Shown here: in pieces, positions 1 through 10,924 of the stretch
Position numbering within the stretch: the first letter of the stretch is position 1
Layout: every line of letters begins with the position of its first letter
Assembly: GCA_029465975.1 (NCBI GenBank)
Contig: CM055745.1
Coordinates: forward strand, 16,904,460 to 16,968,459
Origin: Dallia pectoralis
Taxonomy: Eukaryota; Chordata; Actinopteri; Esociformes; Umbridae
DNA: 64,000 bases
Direction: 5' to 3'
Made by a program: the position numbers and the translations under genes
The notes under the pieces: generated by a model
Seen by the model: only the letters and a program-made list of their open reading frames with translations
Databases searched by the model: none
Told to the model about the DNA's origin: nothing

Positions 1-44
1 GTACCCATCGTCATGACATCTCGTCTCTCAATGTACCAAAGTTT

Positions 45-370
45 CAAGATTCAGATTCAAAGTTTTATTGTCATGTGTACCGAGGGTACCTGCATCAAAC
101 TGCACAATGAAATTCTTGTGACATGGCAAGCAACAACTACGTGGTTAGAAGAATAAAAATAAAAACAGAATTACAACAATATACAGAATATACATCGCTA
201 CAAAATATGCATAATGAGTGAGAATATGGACATTATGCAAACCGAAGATACTAAAAATACTGTAATTAAAGTGATCTTGTGCCAGTAGTGAATACCACTA
301 GTGAATATACAGAATATACTAGTTACAATATATACATAATGAAGTGAATATGGACAGTATGCAGAGCTTA
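45..370. repeat. Probable dispersed fish repeat
   Basis: It includes TTTTATTGTCATGTGTACC and ACAATGAAATTCTTG, a pairing I recall from many teleost repeats, followed by AT-rich sequence with two related copies of an ACAGAATATAC stretch. Family not assigned. Confidence 0.4.
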
Positions 371-445
371 AATACTTAAATACTAGGGTTAGGTTGATAG
401 GTAATAAGTTGACGCGTTACGGACGGGTTTTGTCCACATACTCAC

Positions 446-490
446 CTTGACGTTGCAGAACCGTTGGTTGTCACTTATCTTGGCGGAGAT
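446..490 (-). CDS. nox5: nox5 coding exon 11
   Basis: Acceptor AAATCAG|ATCTCC, donor GTCAAG|GTGAGT, 15 codons in phase 0 ending RFCNVK, matching the FCNIK of the FAD domain. Later exons are outside the window. Confidence 0.82.
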
Positions 491-3400
491 CTGATTTGAC
501 ATGAAAAAATGAATTCGTCGTCAGTTATTATAAACAACGCGATATGATTCATCATTATACACCAGTGATGCTCTGAGTGGAACTGATCTCAAATCAGAAC
601 TCCCATTTTAAATAAACTTAGGTAGTGATTGTAGATCAGCCTTACTGCAATAAGCTGCATCTGTTGTAGACCAAACCTTTATAATGGGGTCTGTACTCCT
701 ACCTCGCTGGGCGGGGGACCTTCTCCTCTCTCTGCTTGGTTCTGCCGGTCTGGGTTGAGCTCCTCAGGTTCCACCCGAGGCCCTTTTTGTTTATACAAAG
801 TCAGCTTTATGGCATTGTCTTCGTTGGAGGCCAACGCCTCGTTGCAGTTGACGCACTTGAATAACTCCTCCTGTGAGAAGATAAAAGAATGTATCCGAGT
901 CTCTGATATTAGGATCCTACTGTTACAGAAGAGTGTAGTGTAGTGCTGATGGTAAAGTGAAACAGCGAACCTGAGCTCTCTTCTGATGGCGTCTGTCTCT
1001 CAGGCCGGTGCTCAGTGTTTTTGTACGGACGACCTTATGGTCCGGCTGCCTGAAGTATTCATATAGACGGTTGGTCCACTGGCCCATCGAGCGGATGTGC
1101 AACCACAGAGAATCTGCCCAGAGAGTTAATTGAGATTACAGGTGATATGGGATTACAGGTGACATGAGATTACAGGTGACATGAGATTACAGGTGACATG
1201 AGATTACAGGTGACATGAGATTACAGGTGATATGAGATTACAGGTGATATGAGATTACAGGTAACGTGAGATAACAGGTGACGTGAGATTACAGGGGACA
1301 CAAGATTACAGGTGATATGAGATTACAGGGGACACGAGATTACAGGTAATATGAGATTGCAGGTGACATTATAATACAGGGGACACGAGATTACAGGTGA
1401 TATGAGATTACAGGGGACATGAGATTACAGGTGACGTGAGATTACAGGTGACACAAGATTACAGGTAATATGAGATTACAGGTGATGTGAGATTACAGGT
1501 GACATGAGATTACAGGTGACATGAGAGTACAGGTGATATGAGATTACAGGTGACATTATAATACAGGGGACACGAGATTACAGGTGACATGAGATTACAG
1601 GTGATAAGAGATTACAGGTGATAAGAGATTACAGGTGACATGAGATTACAGGTGACATGAGATTACAGGTGATAAGAGATTACAGATGATAAGAGATTAC
1701 AGGTGACATGAGATTACAGGTGACATTATAATACAGGGGACAGGAGATTACAGGTGACACGAGATTACAGGTGACATTAGATTACAGGTGTAACTACTCT
1801 GTGTGTTGTTGCTATGCTATGTAATTGTTTATTTTACACCTGACTATATGCCCACAAAATCCCAGACATTGTTCAAGTATAGCTAGACAAATTGATGCTG
1901 TTTTGAAGGCAAAGTGTGGTCACGCCAAACGTTGATTCGATTTAGATGATTCTTATCTTCTCTTAACTCACTTTGCATTGTGTTAATTCATGTATACGTC
2001 TTTTTTTAAAAGCATTCTTACATTGTGGGATGTGTCGGACTGTAAATAACATAGTATTTAGAAGTTCCAGGCTGCTCTGGAGCCCAGCTGATGTGTGGGA
2101 CTGTAAATAACGTACCAGGCTGCTCTGGAGCCCAGCTGATGTGTGGGACTGTAAATAATGTACCAGGCTGCTCTGGAGCCCAGCTGATGTGTGGGACTGT
2201 AAATAACGTACCAGGCTGCTCTGGAGCCCAGCTGATGTGTGGGACTGTAAATAACGTACCAGGCTGCTCTGGAGCCCAGCTGATGTGTGGGACTGTAAAT
2301 AACCTACCAGGCTGCTCTGGAGCACAGCTGATGTGTGGGACTGTAAATAACGTACCAGGCTGCTCTGGAGCCCATCTGATGTGTGGGACTGTAAATAACG
2401 TACCAGGCTGCTCTGGAGCCCAGCTGATGTGTGGGACTGTAAATAACGTACCAGGCTGCTCTGGAGCCCAGCTGATGTGTGGGACTGTAAATAACGTACC
2501 AGGCTGCTCTGGAGCCCAGCTGATGTGTGGGACTGTAAATAACCTACCAGGCTGCTCTGGAGCCCAGCTGATGTGTGGGACTGTAAATAACGTACCAGGC
2601 TGCTCTGGAGCCCAGCTGATGTGTGGGACTGTAAATAACCTACCAGGCTGCTCTGGAGCACAGCTGATGTGTGGGACTGTAAATAACGTACCAGGCTGCT
2701 CTGGAGCCCATCTGATGTGTGGGACTGTAAATAACGTACCAGGCTGCTCTGGAGCCCAGCTGATGTGTGGGACTGTAAATAACGTACCAGGCTGCTCTGG
2801 AGCCCAGCTGATGTGTGGGACTGTAAATAACGTACCAGGCTGCTCTGGAGCCCAGCTGATGTGTGGGACTGTAAATAACGTACCAGGCTGCTCTGGAGCA
2901 CTGCTGATGTGTGGGACTGTAAATAACGTACCAGGCTGCTCTGGAGCCCAGCTGATGTGTGGGACTGTAAATAACGTACCAGGCTGCTCTGGAGCCCAGC
3001 TGATGTGTGGGACTGTAAATAACCTACCAGGCTGCTCTGGAGCACAGCTGATGTGTGGGACTGTAAATAACGTACCAGGCTGCTCTGGAGCCCAGCTGAT
3101 GTGTGGGACTGTAAATAACCTACCAGGCTGCTCTGGAGCACTGCTGATGGTGAACGGGTGCCACTCGTACTTCGCGATGTCTGGAATGTTGATGTAGACA
3201 TAATCCCCCGGTTTGAATTGGAAAGACGGAGGCCGCTTGATCACCAGGTGGGTCACCTGAAAGCGGAGGGGCGTTAAGATGTTTCTCTGCACTCACGGAA
3301 AAAGCTCAGTGATACCCGCCCACCCAGGTTTAAACATAAATGGAGGCGCCGGAACCCACTTCAACCGAGCCGGACCTGATGCTGCACAACATGACATGAT

Positions 3401-4966
3401 GACAGTTAATTACCCCCCCACAGTTGGGCTGATAACGGGTTATAAAAAGTACCGTGCGGACAGAGTTCCCAATACGCCCGCCTCAAGTGTCATATGACAG
3501 TTTACGTCGTCCTCCACTGTGTATATGTTATTTTTAAATGTCTCTAAATTAGTGTCTTTAAATAATAGAAAGGTCTTTTTGAAACCCAGATGAGCACCTT
3601 AGACGGCAGCATGTTGACCTCCACGATGTACAGTCCTCCCATGTGAGCCACGGCGACGCCCACCAGTTTCTCCAGCAGGAAAACGATGCCGGGCACCACG
3701 AACCACTTCCAGAAGTTGGCACAGTGCACCACCAGGAGAGCCCAAACCCACACGTACAACAGGTGCGACCAGTAGAACACCTAGAACAGACCAAACAGAC
3801 CATCAAATGAGTTCTGCAACCAGCTGTGGACTAACTGGTTGTAACGCATGGTGGCACTTCTGTGCATGTAAGCATATCGAAGGATGTGCTCGGCAACCAC
3901 TGACAGGGGACGGCGATGTAACGGGAATTCTGATTGGTGGAGAGCCACAGTGTGACATCACATCACGTTTTACAGTTCTAATTGCCGTACGGTACCTGTT
4001 GTGGTTTGTGTCCAATATACCCTGCTGCCGTGTTGTGTCTAGCACAACACTATTTTACTTGAGGCTAGGCTAGTGCCCTGGGAACATCAATTTGCGAATA
4101 TAACAGCAACAATTAAGGACGGATAAATATAATTAGCATAAACACTGACGTTAACCGTCTCAATCATCTTTGGATGGTGAACTCCACACACCACACCTTA
4201 AGACCTGATGGCTTTATTGCAAATTCATGAATAATCAATTGCTGCTTATGTTGCATTTGTTACATGACCAATTTAGACTGCTAATTTAAGTGTTCGTATT
4301 GTTTGTTGTTTCGTGAACGCGTGCTAACGTCTAGCCAGCGGGTACCTCAAAATGGCCGCTCCGACGGACGAATGTGCTGGAGCCCACAACCATGAGACAG
4401 ATCAATATCTGCAGGACCACACCCGTTATAGAGGCGGAGCCTAACACCCAGCCAATCCCAGGCCGGGTAGTGAACATGTACTCCCATATGGTGAAGGCGC
4501 CGCTCTGAGAATGCCTGACTGACAGAGAGGAAAGATGCACAACAACCACTAGAGTAAATAAAGAGACGTACAAATGTATTGATGAGATAACCTGAGCTAG
4601 GTTAGGGTTAGGGTTGTGGTTAGAGTTAGGGTTGGGGTTAGAGTTAGGGTTGGGGTTAGAGTTAGGGTTATGGTTAGAGATAGGGTTGTGGTTAGAGTTA
4701 GGGTTGGGGTTATGGTTAGAGTTAGGGTTAGTTATAACATAATCTTGTGATTCCAAGTTAATTCACATTTAGCATAATAAAACATTGAATTGTACAAAAC
4801 AAACCCAGCTTTTTGCAGAAGGGGTTAAAAAGTATATAGGAAACACTTTTTACACCAATTAACCAATTAACCAATCAAACGATACTAAATATAATACTGA
4901 TGTGCCTCCCAAGTTGTGCAACAGTGTACGGCGGGTGTGTGTGTGTGTGTGTGTGGGTGTGGGTGT

Positions 4967-4997
<31 letters not shown>

Positions 4998-7540
4998 CAT
5001 CGTTCTGTCTATGTGTTCATGTGTGTGTGTGTGTGTGTGTGTGTGTACGGCGGGTGTGTGTACCAAAGTTCATGGTGTGGGCGGCCGTGTGTATGATGGA
5101 GAAGATGAGGATGGCGTAGCCCACCACCTGATGGAGCAGGATGTTCTGGTCCAGAGGCAGAACCTTCACCACCCATGTGGCCCTCAGCCAGGTTAGACAG
5201 CGCCGAAACATGAGCACCTGGAGAGGCAGATACACACACACACACACACACAGACACAGACACAGACACAGACACAGACACAGACACAAAGACAAAGACA
5301 CACATGAGCACCTAGACAGGGCGATTGAATAAAGCTAACGCGTGTTGTCATTCCTAGAGCTGTAACATACTGTATCTATACATCTCCAGGCCGTGTTAAC
5401 ACTTAGCTCCCCCCCATCACTACACCAGCTCCCCACCACCTACCCACCCCCTCCCATCACTACACCACCTCCCCACCCTCCCCCATCACTACACCACCTC
5501 CCCACCCCCACCCCCCCCCATCACTACACCACCTCCCCACCCCCTCCCATCACTACACCACCCCCCCACCCCCCCATCACTACACCACCTCCCCACCCCC
5601 TCCCATCACTACACCACCTCCCCACCCTCCCCCATCACTACACCACCTACCCACCCCCTCCCATCACTACACCACCTCCCCACCCCTCCCATCACTACAC
5701 CACCTCCCCCATCACTACACCACCTCCCCACCCCCTCCCATCACTACACCACCTCCCCACCCCTCCCATCACTACACCACCTCCCCACCCCCACCATGAC
5801 AAAGGTGCAGTTGAAGTTGAGGCACTGGCCGCTGCCCCTGGCCACCATGTAATAGACCCCTCCCTCTGCGTTGTGCAGCATGGCCACGCTAAACAGCAGC
5901 AGGTTGAGGACGGCGTAAGCACACAGGAACAGGAGCTTCCGGCTGTTGTTGTGCCAGTACGCCCGGGTCAGGTAGCGTGGCGTCTGGCGACCTTTCTTCT
6001 CCTCAACGTCGGGAGGCTTCAGCCAGTTGGCGGCGCTGGGTGGGTTAAGGAAACGGGGGAAGCGTGAGTTTCAGAACAGGAGTGCCGACCCGGGGACTGT
6101 TAAAGACCACTGAGCTCATAATGACTGATCATGAATGCAGGAGATCAGCGTGAGTGACGGTGGCTGAGAGGGGACAAAATGTGCTGCCAGAAATCACTTT
6201 CAATGTGAGTATCATTCCTCTGGGGGTTATTTTGGCCATGTTGCTGAGATACAGAGGCAATAAGAACAGAGTGCATAGAACGGCACGTGGGTAGATTATT
6301 CTTAATACATTCTGTGCATATTTCCCTGACACAGAAGAACATCTTCTAAACTAAGACTCTATTTAAATGTTTTTTTTGGACAAATGTCAACTAAATAAAA
6401 GCTGCGCTTCGAGACCTGATGGTGAGGTTCTCCATGACCTCAGGGAAGCTCTCCAGCTCGGCCTTGAGCTCCTCGAACGTGATGGAACCGCTGTTGTCCT
6501 TGTCCGCCGACTCGAACAGTGCCAGGGTCAGGTCGTCCAGCTTCTCCTCCGGCAGGGAGATGGCGCTCTCGCGCAGGCAGGACTTGAGCACCGTGCGTAG
6601 CTCGTCCGGGTCAATTGAGCCGCTGCCTGCAGGCCGTAAAAAAAACCCACACGTGCGATAATAGCGACGCTGATGAATTCATGCTTAAATAAACTGAACG
6701 TCCCACAGATAAAGCAAGGCCACTAGTCTCCCAGACAATGTAGAATCCACCAAAGAGCTCTTATACACAGCACTAATAGCTGTCGTCTATCTGCAGCGTG
6801 TCACAAAACCCTGAGATGCCCCTGATGCACTTGTGAAGCAGTTGCCAACGCAATTAGAGGAGTAAAAACGTGTGCTATCACATTTTTAATCCAATCAGCC
6901 TCCAGAATCTCCACCATCTGGTTTATAACGCTGCCGTGTGGCTTATCCGTTCATACGTTCTTCACAGGTAATACATATTCGGCCTGGCGTCAACAAAAGG
7001 TGTGCGGGGAATTGTCAAGACAGAAAAAGCTGTTCCGGAAGCGGCCGAGATCCTACCGTCGACATCGTAGACTTGGAAGAGGAACCGGAGTTTGTCCGTC
7101 TCGTTGCCGTGGATGAGCAGTTCCAGAGCCTTCAGCAGCTCGTCCAGACTGATGGTTCTGCTGCCGTCGGAGTCGAACAGCGCGAAGAACCGCTCTGCAA
7201 AGAAAGACTGGACATGTGCATGTGCACTCATTGACTTGGACGGGAGAACCTTTAAGAGAAACTCACACACAGTAAACCATCAATAAAACCCACTGTCCTA
7301 AACCCAATTTGGACAATTTGGTCACAGAATATCCCAAGAATATACAGCAATCCTTCTTTGACAGTTTTGGGGCAGTGACTTGCAACTGGGTTGACCCTTA
7401 ACCCCTGACCCCTTAATCACCTCCTTGACCTTCAGGGCAGTTTTGAACTCATCCAGGTTGATCTCTTTGTCATCTCCAGCGATGCTCTCAAACTGCTTGG
7501 TGACCCACTCCAGCCAGCGGGCGTCCTCATCCAGGCTCAT
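446..7540 (-). CDS. nox5: NADPH oxidase 5, 5' eleven coding exons (partial)
   Basis: NOX5 is a calcium-activated membrane oxidase that passes electrons from NADPH through FAD and two hemes to oxygen, making superoxide. Eleven exons join in phase into 574 codons. EF-hand loops lie near residues 52-63, 88-99 and 132-143, after a degenerate first hand. The membrane core carries the paired heme histidines H270/H284 and H356/H369. The FAD motif HPFTIS is at 444-449. The ATG at 7540 starts MSLDEDARWL, matching the short NOX5 start form; an upstream coding or noncoding exon cannot be excluded. The rest of the FAD/NADPH-binding part lies beyond the left edge. Nearly every intron holds tandem repeats, several starting at the splice donor. 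No stop or frameshift is seen in the exons, so I treat the gene as intact here. Exon edges were set by eye. Confidence 0.93.
703..870 (-). CDS. nox5: nox5 coding exon 10 (variable insert)
   Basis: Acceptor CTCACAG|GAGGAG, donor AGCGAG|GTAGGA, 56 codons in phase 0. The sequence is polar, with a CVNC pair and a proline-rich end, and falls where NOX5 splice forms vary. I find no close mammalian match by eye. It is called an exon because both splice sites and the phase fit. Confidence 0.75.
971..1113 (-). CDS. nox5: nox5 coding exon 9
   Basis: Acceptor TGGGCAG|ATTCTC, donor GCTCAG|GTTCGC. The phase-1 G of exon 8 completes the Asp of DSLWLHIRS. It encodes MGQWTNRLYEYF and then a basic stretch (RDRRHQKRAQ), the position of the polybasic segment in mammalian NOX5. 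Confidence 0.92.
1131..1795. repeat. 17-bp tandem array in nox5 intron 9-8
   Basis: About 39 units of GAGATTACAGGTGACAT with variants (GTGATAT, GGGACAC, GTAATAT). It lies directly before the acceptor side of exon 9. Confidence 0.95.
2058..3148. repeat. 48-bp tandem array grown from nox5 exon 8 end and donor
   Basis: About 22 units, nearly identical. On the minus strand each unit reads exon-like sequence ending GAGCAGCCTG|GTACGT, then TTATTTACAG. A 33-nt exon-like part and a 15-nt part with GT and AG ends make each unit. The unit is 16 codons, so the nox5 frame stays open. The most distal copy (about 2058-2070) has lost the GT. Confidence 0.96.
3124..3256 (-). CDS. nox5: nox5 coding exon 8 (FAD-binding motif)
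   Basis: Acceptor TTTCAG|GTGACC, donor GCCTG|GTAGGT, ending in phase 1. It encodes GDYVYINIP and HPFTISSAPEQ. The last 24 or so exon bases together with the donor have been copied about 22 times downstream as a 48-bp array (2058-3148), so the exon end is itself the first array unit. The reading frame stays open straight through the array. Confidence 0.9.
3598..3780 (-). CDS. nox5: nox5 coding exon 7 (second heme-histidine pair)
   Basis: Acceptor GTTCTAG|GTGTTC, donor TCTAAG|GTGCTC, 61 codons in phase 0. The helix carries H356 and H369. It ends at EVNMLPSK, the entry to the FAD domain. Confidence 0.93.
3805..4345. other. nox5 intron 6 sequence
   Basis: Single-copy, AT-rich intron. No exon, RNA gene or repeat family recognised. 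Confidence 0.6.
4346..4518 (-). CDS. nox5: nox5 coding exon 6
   Basis: Acceptor CTGTCAG|TCAGGC, chosen because it is the only nearby AG that keeps phase; donor TTTGAG|GTACCC. It encodes FTTRPGIGWV and a membrane helix, ending in RRSGHFE. Confidence 0.9.
4593..4737. repeat. Telomere-like tandem repeat in nox5 intron 5
   Basis: TTAGGG and close variants (TTGGGG, TTAGAG, TTGTGG) in degenerate tandem, about 145 bp, inside a gene. Confidence 0.85.
4931..5056. repeat. (GT)n microsatellite beside nox5 exon 5 donor
   Basis: GT runs with GTGGGT interruptions and a short unique break at about 4998-5020. In the nox5 transcript this is (CA)n starting about 8 nt after the exon 5 donor. Confidence 0.95.
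5064..5217 (-). CDS. nox5: nox5 coding exon 5 (first heme-histidine pair)
   Basis: Acceptor CTCCAG|GTGCTC, donor AACTTTG|GTACAC, ending in phase 1. It has RRCLTWLRATW and the helix with H270 and H284, thirteen residues between them as in the NOX family. It is flanked within about 15 nt on both sides by dinucleotide-type repeats of opposite strand sense. Confidence 0.94.
5230..5302. repeat. (CA)n/(CAGACA)n microsatellite before nox5 exon 5
   Basis: Perfect CA then CAGACA units. In the nox5 transcript this is UG-rich and ends about 13 nt before the exon 5 acceptor. Confidence 0.95.
5401..5794. repeat. C-rich minisatellite abutting nox5 exon 4 donor
   Basis: Irregular units of about 24-30 bp built on CCCATCACTACACCACC plus CCCCACCC. 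On the nox5 strand it is a series of G4-G5 tracts starting at the donor itself. Confidence 0.93.
5795..6035 (-). CDS. nox5: nox5 coding exon 4 (first membrane segment)
   Basis: Acceptor CACCCAG|CGCCGC, donor GTCATG|GTGGGG, ending in phase 0. It encodes the linker, the first hydrophobic segment (LLFLCAYAVLNLLLF) and the conserved GQCLNFNC. The donor opens directly into the C-rich (here G-rich) array at 5401-5794. Confidence 0.92.
6416..6626 (-). CDS. nox5: nox5 coding exon 3
   Basis: Acceptor CTGCAG|GCAGCG, donor ATCAG|GTCTCG, ending in phase 2. It completes EF hand 3 (DVDGSGSIDPDE) and encodes EF hand 4 (DKDNSGSITFEE), ending in MENLTI, the usual junction to the membrane part. Confidence 0.92.
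6640..7056. other. nox5 intron 2 sequence
   Basis: Single-copy intron. No further feature recognised. Confidence 0.6.
7057..7207 (-). CDS. nox5: nox5 coding exon 2
   Basis: Acceptor TGTCCAG|TCTTTC, donor GACG|GTAGGA, ending in phase 1. It encodes the canonical second EF hand (loop DSDGSRTISLDE) and the start of the third. Confidence 0.92.
7421..7540 (-). CDS. nox5: nox5 coding exon 1
   Basis: Forty codons from the ATG at 7540 to donor AAGGAG|GTGATT, phase 0. It holds the degenerate first EF hand (AGDDKEINLDEF). Confidence 0.85.
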
Positions 7541-8427
7541 GGGGCTGCTGGGATATCAGGCGTTGTCACGCCTGTGATGATGTCAACACACGAAAGAACA
7601 TAAGACGAGCTCAGATGAGAGCCGTGTGAACAGTCAAATATCCACATCGGGAAGGTTTGGTTCAGCTCAGTACAATAATGTGAAAAGTCAATTATCCACA
7701 TCGGGAAAGTTTGGTTCAGCTCAGTACAATAATGTGAAATTGGCAAGCAGATTCATTTAAGATGTTAAAACTTAAAAAGGTTAAAAAAAGGTTACAAACT
7801 TTTATCTTGGCAGAATTGACAGATTGACCACATGGTGGCGCTACAAAAGCCCATGTTATATGTTTTTATCTCCAAACCTATTTGTTGGGTGGGAAAATAT
7901 TACATGCTCAGATATACAGGTCCATTTCCGGGTTTCCGGGTTTTAGATATGTACCCACAGTCTGACCATGAACCCACATTAGACGTTTCCCGGTAATTAG
8001 CTCCTTCTCTACTACTAAAACTGTTTTCCAGAACATCATTACCAATGGAAGGTTAATGCAATTTCCAGTGACATTCCGTACTTTAGTCCACCTGAGCTCT
8101 TGTCCGATCTATTAAACGTTCTCAGCACCAAGCTCTTATGCCTCTACATTATTGTGCCGGGGGAGTTGGGAACCAGGGTGTCTACCTTTTCCTTGTGTCT
8201 TGTTTCGTTTACACTAAGGAGGACACGATCCTACTGACCACACTGTGGAACCTACCAAGCCCAAAGGACATGTAGCTAACCCCTTCTAAAGCCCTCCTGG
8301 TTGTGTTACAGGCCAAGCAGCTGATGATACCTGATGATATCTATTAATTCTCCTCACTGTCAAAAACAGGACCCTTTTATTGAACAGATGGGTTCAAGGA
8401 GGTCACATGACCCCATATGTCACGATT
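7541..8427. other. nox5 upstream region
   Basis: It holds a two-copy 54-bp direct repeat (about 7639-7739, unit starting TCCACATCGGGAA). The rest is single-copy. No promoter motif could be named with confidence. Confidence 0.5.
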
Positions 8428-9245
8428 CATAACAAAATGTGTATGCTAGCTCATAACAAAATGTGTATGCTAGTATATTATAATGTAGGAAACTTGCTTT
8501 AAAACAGCTCATAACAAAATGTGTATGCTAGTATATTATAATGTAGGAAAAACAGCTCATAACAAAATGTGTATGCTAGTGTATTATAATGTAGGAAACT
8601 TTATTTCAACAGCTCATAACAAAATGTGTATGCTAGTATATTATAATGTAGGAAACTTTATTACAACAGCTCATAACAAAATGTGTATGCTGGTATATTA
8701 TAATGTAGGAAACTTTATTTCAACAGCTCATAACAAAATGTGTATGCTGGTATATTATAATGTAGGAAACTTTATTACAACAGCTCATAACAAAATGTGT
8801 ATGCTGGTATATTATAATGTAGGAAACTTTATTACAACAGCTCATAACAAAATGTGTATGCTAGTATATTATAATGTAGGACACTTTATTACAACAGCTC
8901 ATAACAAAATGTGTATGCTGGTATATTATAATGTAGGAAACTTTATTACAACAGCTCATAACAAAATGTGTATGCTGGTATATTATAATGTAGGAAAAAC
9001 ATCTCATAACAAAATGTGTATGCAAGTGTATTATAATGTAGGAAACTTTATTACAACAGCTCATAACAAAATGTGTATGCTGGTATATTATAATGTAGGA
9101 AACTTTATTACAACAGCTCATAACAAAATGTGTATGCTGGTATATTATAATGTAGGAAAAACATCTCATAACAAAATGTGTATGCAAGTGTATTATAATG
9201 TAGGAAACTTGGTTAAAAATGCCAAATTTTCTCTCATAACAAAAT
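8428..9245. repeat. 57-bp tandem array (with 42-bp short units)
   Basis: About 15 units starting CAGCTCATAACAAAATGTG. Some units lack a 15-bp TTTATTACAA-type segment. Unit length is a multiple of 3, so both strands carry long open frames that look artefactual. Confidence 0.95.
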
Positions 9246-9394
9246 GTGATAAGTTGCATTAAATGCTATAAAAAAAACAAGTTGATCAACACAGTCTTTG
9301 GTAATAAAGAAGATTAATTAAAAGAAAGATTAAAGAAGATTAACCAGTTCAATGTTGGATTACCACAGTCTAAATGACAATATATTGCAAAAAT

Positions 9395-10257
9395 CCTGGA
9401 CTATCTAGTACTACACCAGTCTGTACTATCCTAACCCACCCTGGACTATCTAGTACTACACCGGTCTGTACTATCCTAACCCACCCTGGACAATCTAGTA
9501 CTACACCAGTCTGTACTATCCTTCCAACCCTGTACTATCTAGTACTACACCAGTCTGTACTATCCTTCCCACCCTGGACTATCTAGTACTACACCAGTCT
9601 GTACTATCCTTCCCACCCTGGACTATCTAGTACTACACCAGTCTTTACTATCCTAACCCACCCTGGACTATCTAGTACTACACCAGTCTGTACTATCCTA
9701 ACCCACCCTGGACTATCTAGTACTACACCAGTCTGTACTATCTTTCCCACCATGGACTATCTAGTACTACACTGGTCTGTACTATCCTAACCCACCCTGT
9801 ACTATCTAGTACTACACTGGTCTGTACTATCCTACCCACCCTGGACTATCTAGTACTACACTGGTCTGTACTATCCTAACCCACCCTGGACTATCTAGTA
9901 CTACACCGGTCTGTACTATCCTTCCCACCCTGGACTATCTAGTACTACACCAGTCTGTACTATCCTTCCCACCCTGGACTATCTAGTACTACACCAGTCT
10001 TTACTATCCTAACCCACCCTGGACTATCTAGTACTACACCAGTCTGTACTATCCTAACCCACCCTGGACTATCTAGTACTACACCAGTCTGTACTATCTT
10101 TCCCACCCTGGACTATCTAGTACTACACCGGTCTGTACTATCCTAACCTACCCTGTACTATCTAGTACTACACTGGTCTGTACTATCCTACCCACCCTGG
10201 ACTATCTAGTACTACACTGGTCTGTACTATCCTACCCACCCTGGACTATCTAGTACT
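9395..10257. repeat. 45-bp tandem array
   Basis: About 19 units on CTATCTAGTACTACACCAGT plus CTGTACTATCC(T)AACCCACC. Variants recur in blocks (CCGGTC, CTGGTC, CTTCCCACC), showing multi-unit duplication. Confidence 0.95.
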
Positions 10258-10458
10258 TGTTCAGTAACAGAAGTGTGCAGGTAAATCAGTAGCAAATCAT
10301 TAGGCCAGATTTAGACCCATGCTACAAAGGTATATGTGTGTTCAGAACGTATTCTGATCCATTCACTTTTTCCAATTCTTTTTACATTCTTGCCTTATTC
10401 TAAACTTGATTTAATTAATTAATAAACACAAAATACCATAATGACTAAGTAAAAAACG

Positions 10459-10489
10459 ATATATATATATATATGTATATATATATAAA
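10459..10489. repeat. (TA)n microsatellite
   Basis: About 31 bp of TATA with one GT interruption. Confidence 0.9.
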
Positions 10490-10924
10490 TGATGAATTCT
10501 AATATCAGATTTACCTAAGTAGTTCAACCCATTCACTCTTGCTTTATTGAGGTAGCGTCTACAGCTTCTAGTCTTCTTAGGTATGACGCACCAGTCTTTG
10601 TGAAGTTCCTCACATTCATCTCTGCGTATCCTGTATAGCTTTGTCAGGTTGGATGAGCAATGACACTGTCCAGCTTGTTCTTCAGTTCTCTAAGAGATGT
10701 CCAGCCGGGTTTATGTTCAGTCTCTGCATGGCTGGGCCATTCGAGGACATTTACAGTCTTGACTCTGTGCCAATGCCCGCTGTGTTTTGTGAAAGATGAA
10801 CTTTGGCCCCGGTCCGATGGTAAGGTGGCTGCGTTCATCTTTTTCTCTAGCCTAATTATTCTCTAAGTCTCTGCCGCTAAAAACACAAGGTTTACATCAT
10901 TCAAGCCAAATAGATCCATCTTGG

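Noticed and set aside
2091..3197. 368-codon plus-strand frame rich in Cys-Gly
   Set aside because: It is the antisense of the nox5 array; the unit length of 48 keeps every frame open.
3544..3806. Second overlapping minus-strand frame at nox5 exon 7
   Set aside because: Shadow of the true exon in another frame; only the frame with the heme histidines fits the family.
8519..9262. 247-codon frame with a 19-residue repeat
   Set aside because: 57-bp array artefact; short units shift but do not stop the frame, and no promoter or splice context is seen.
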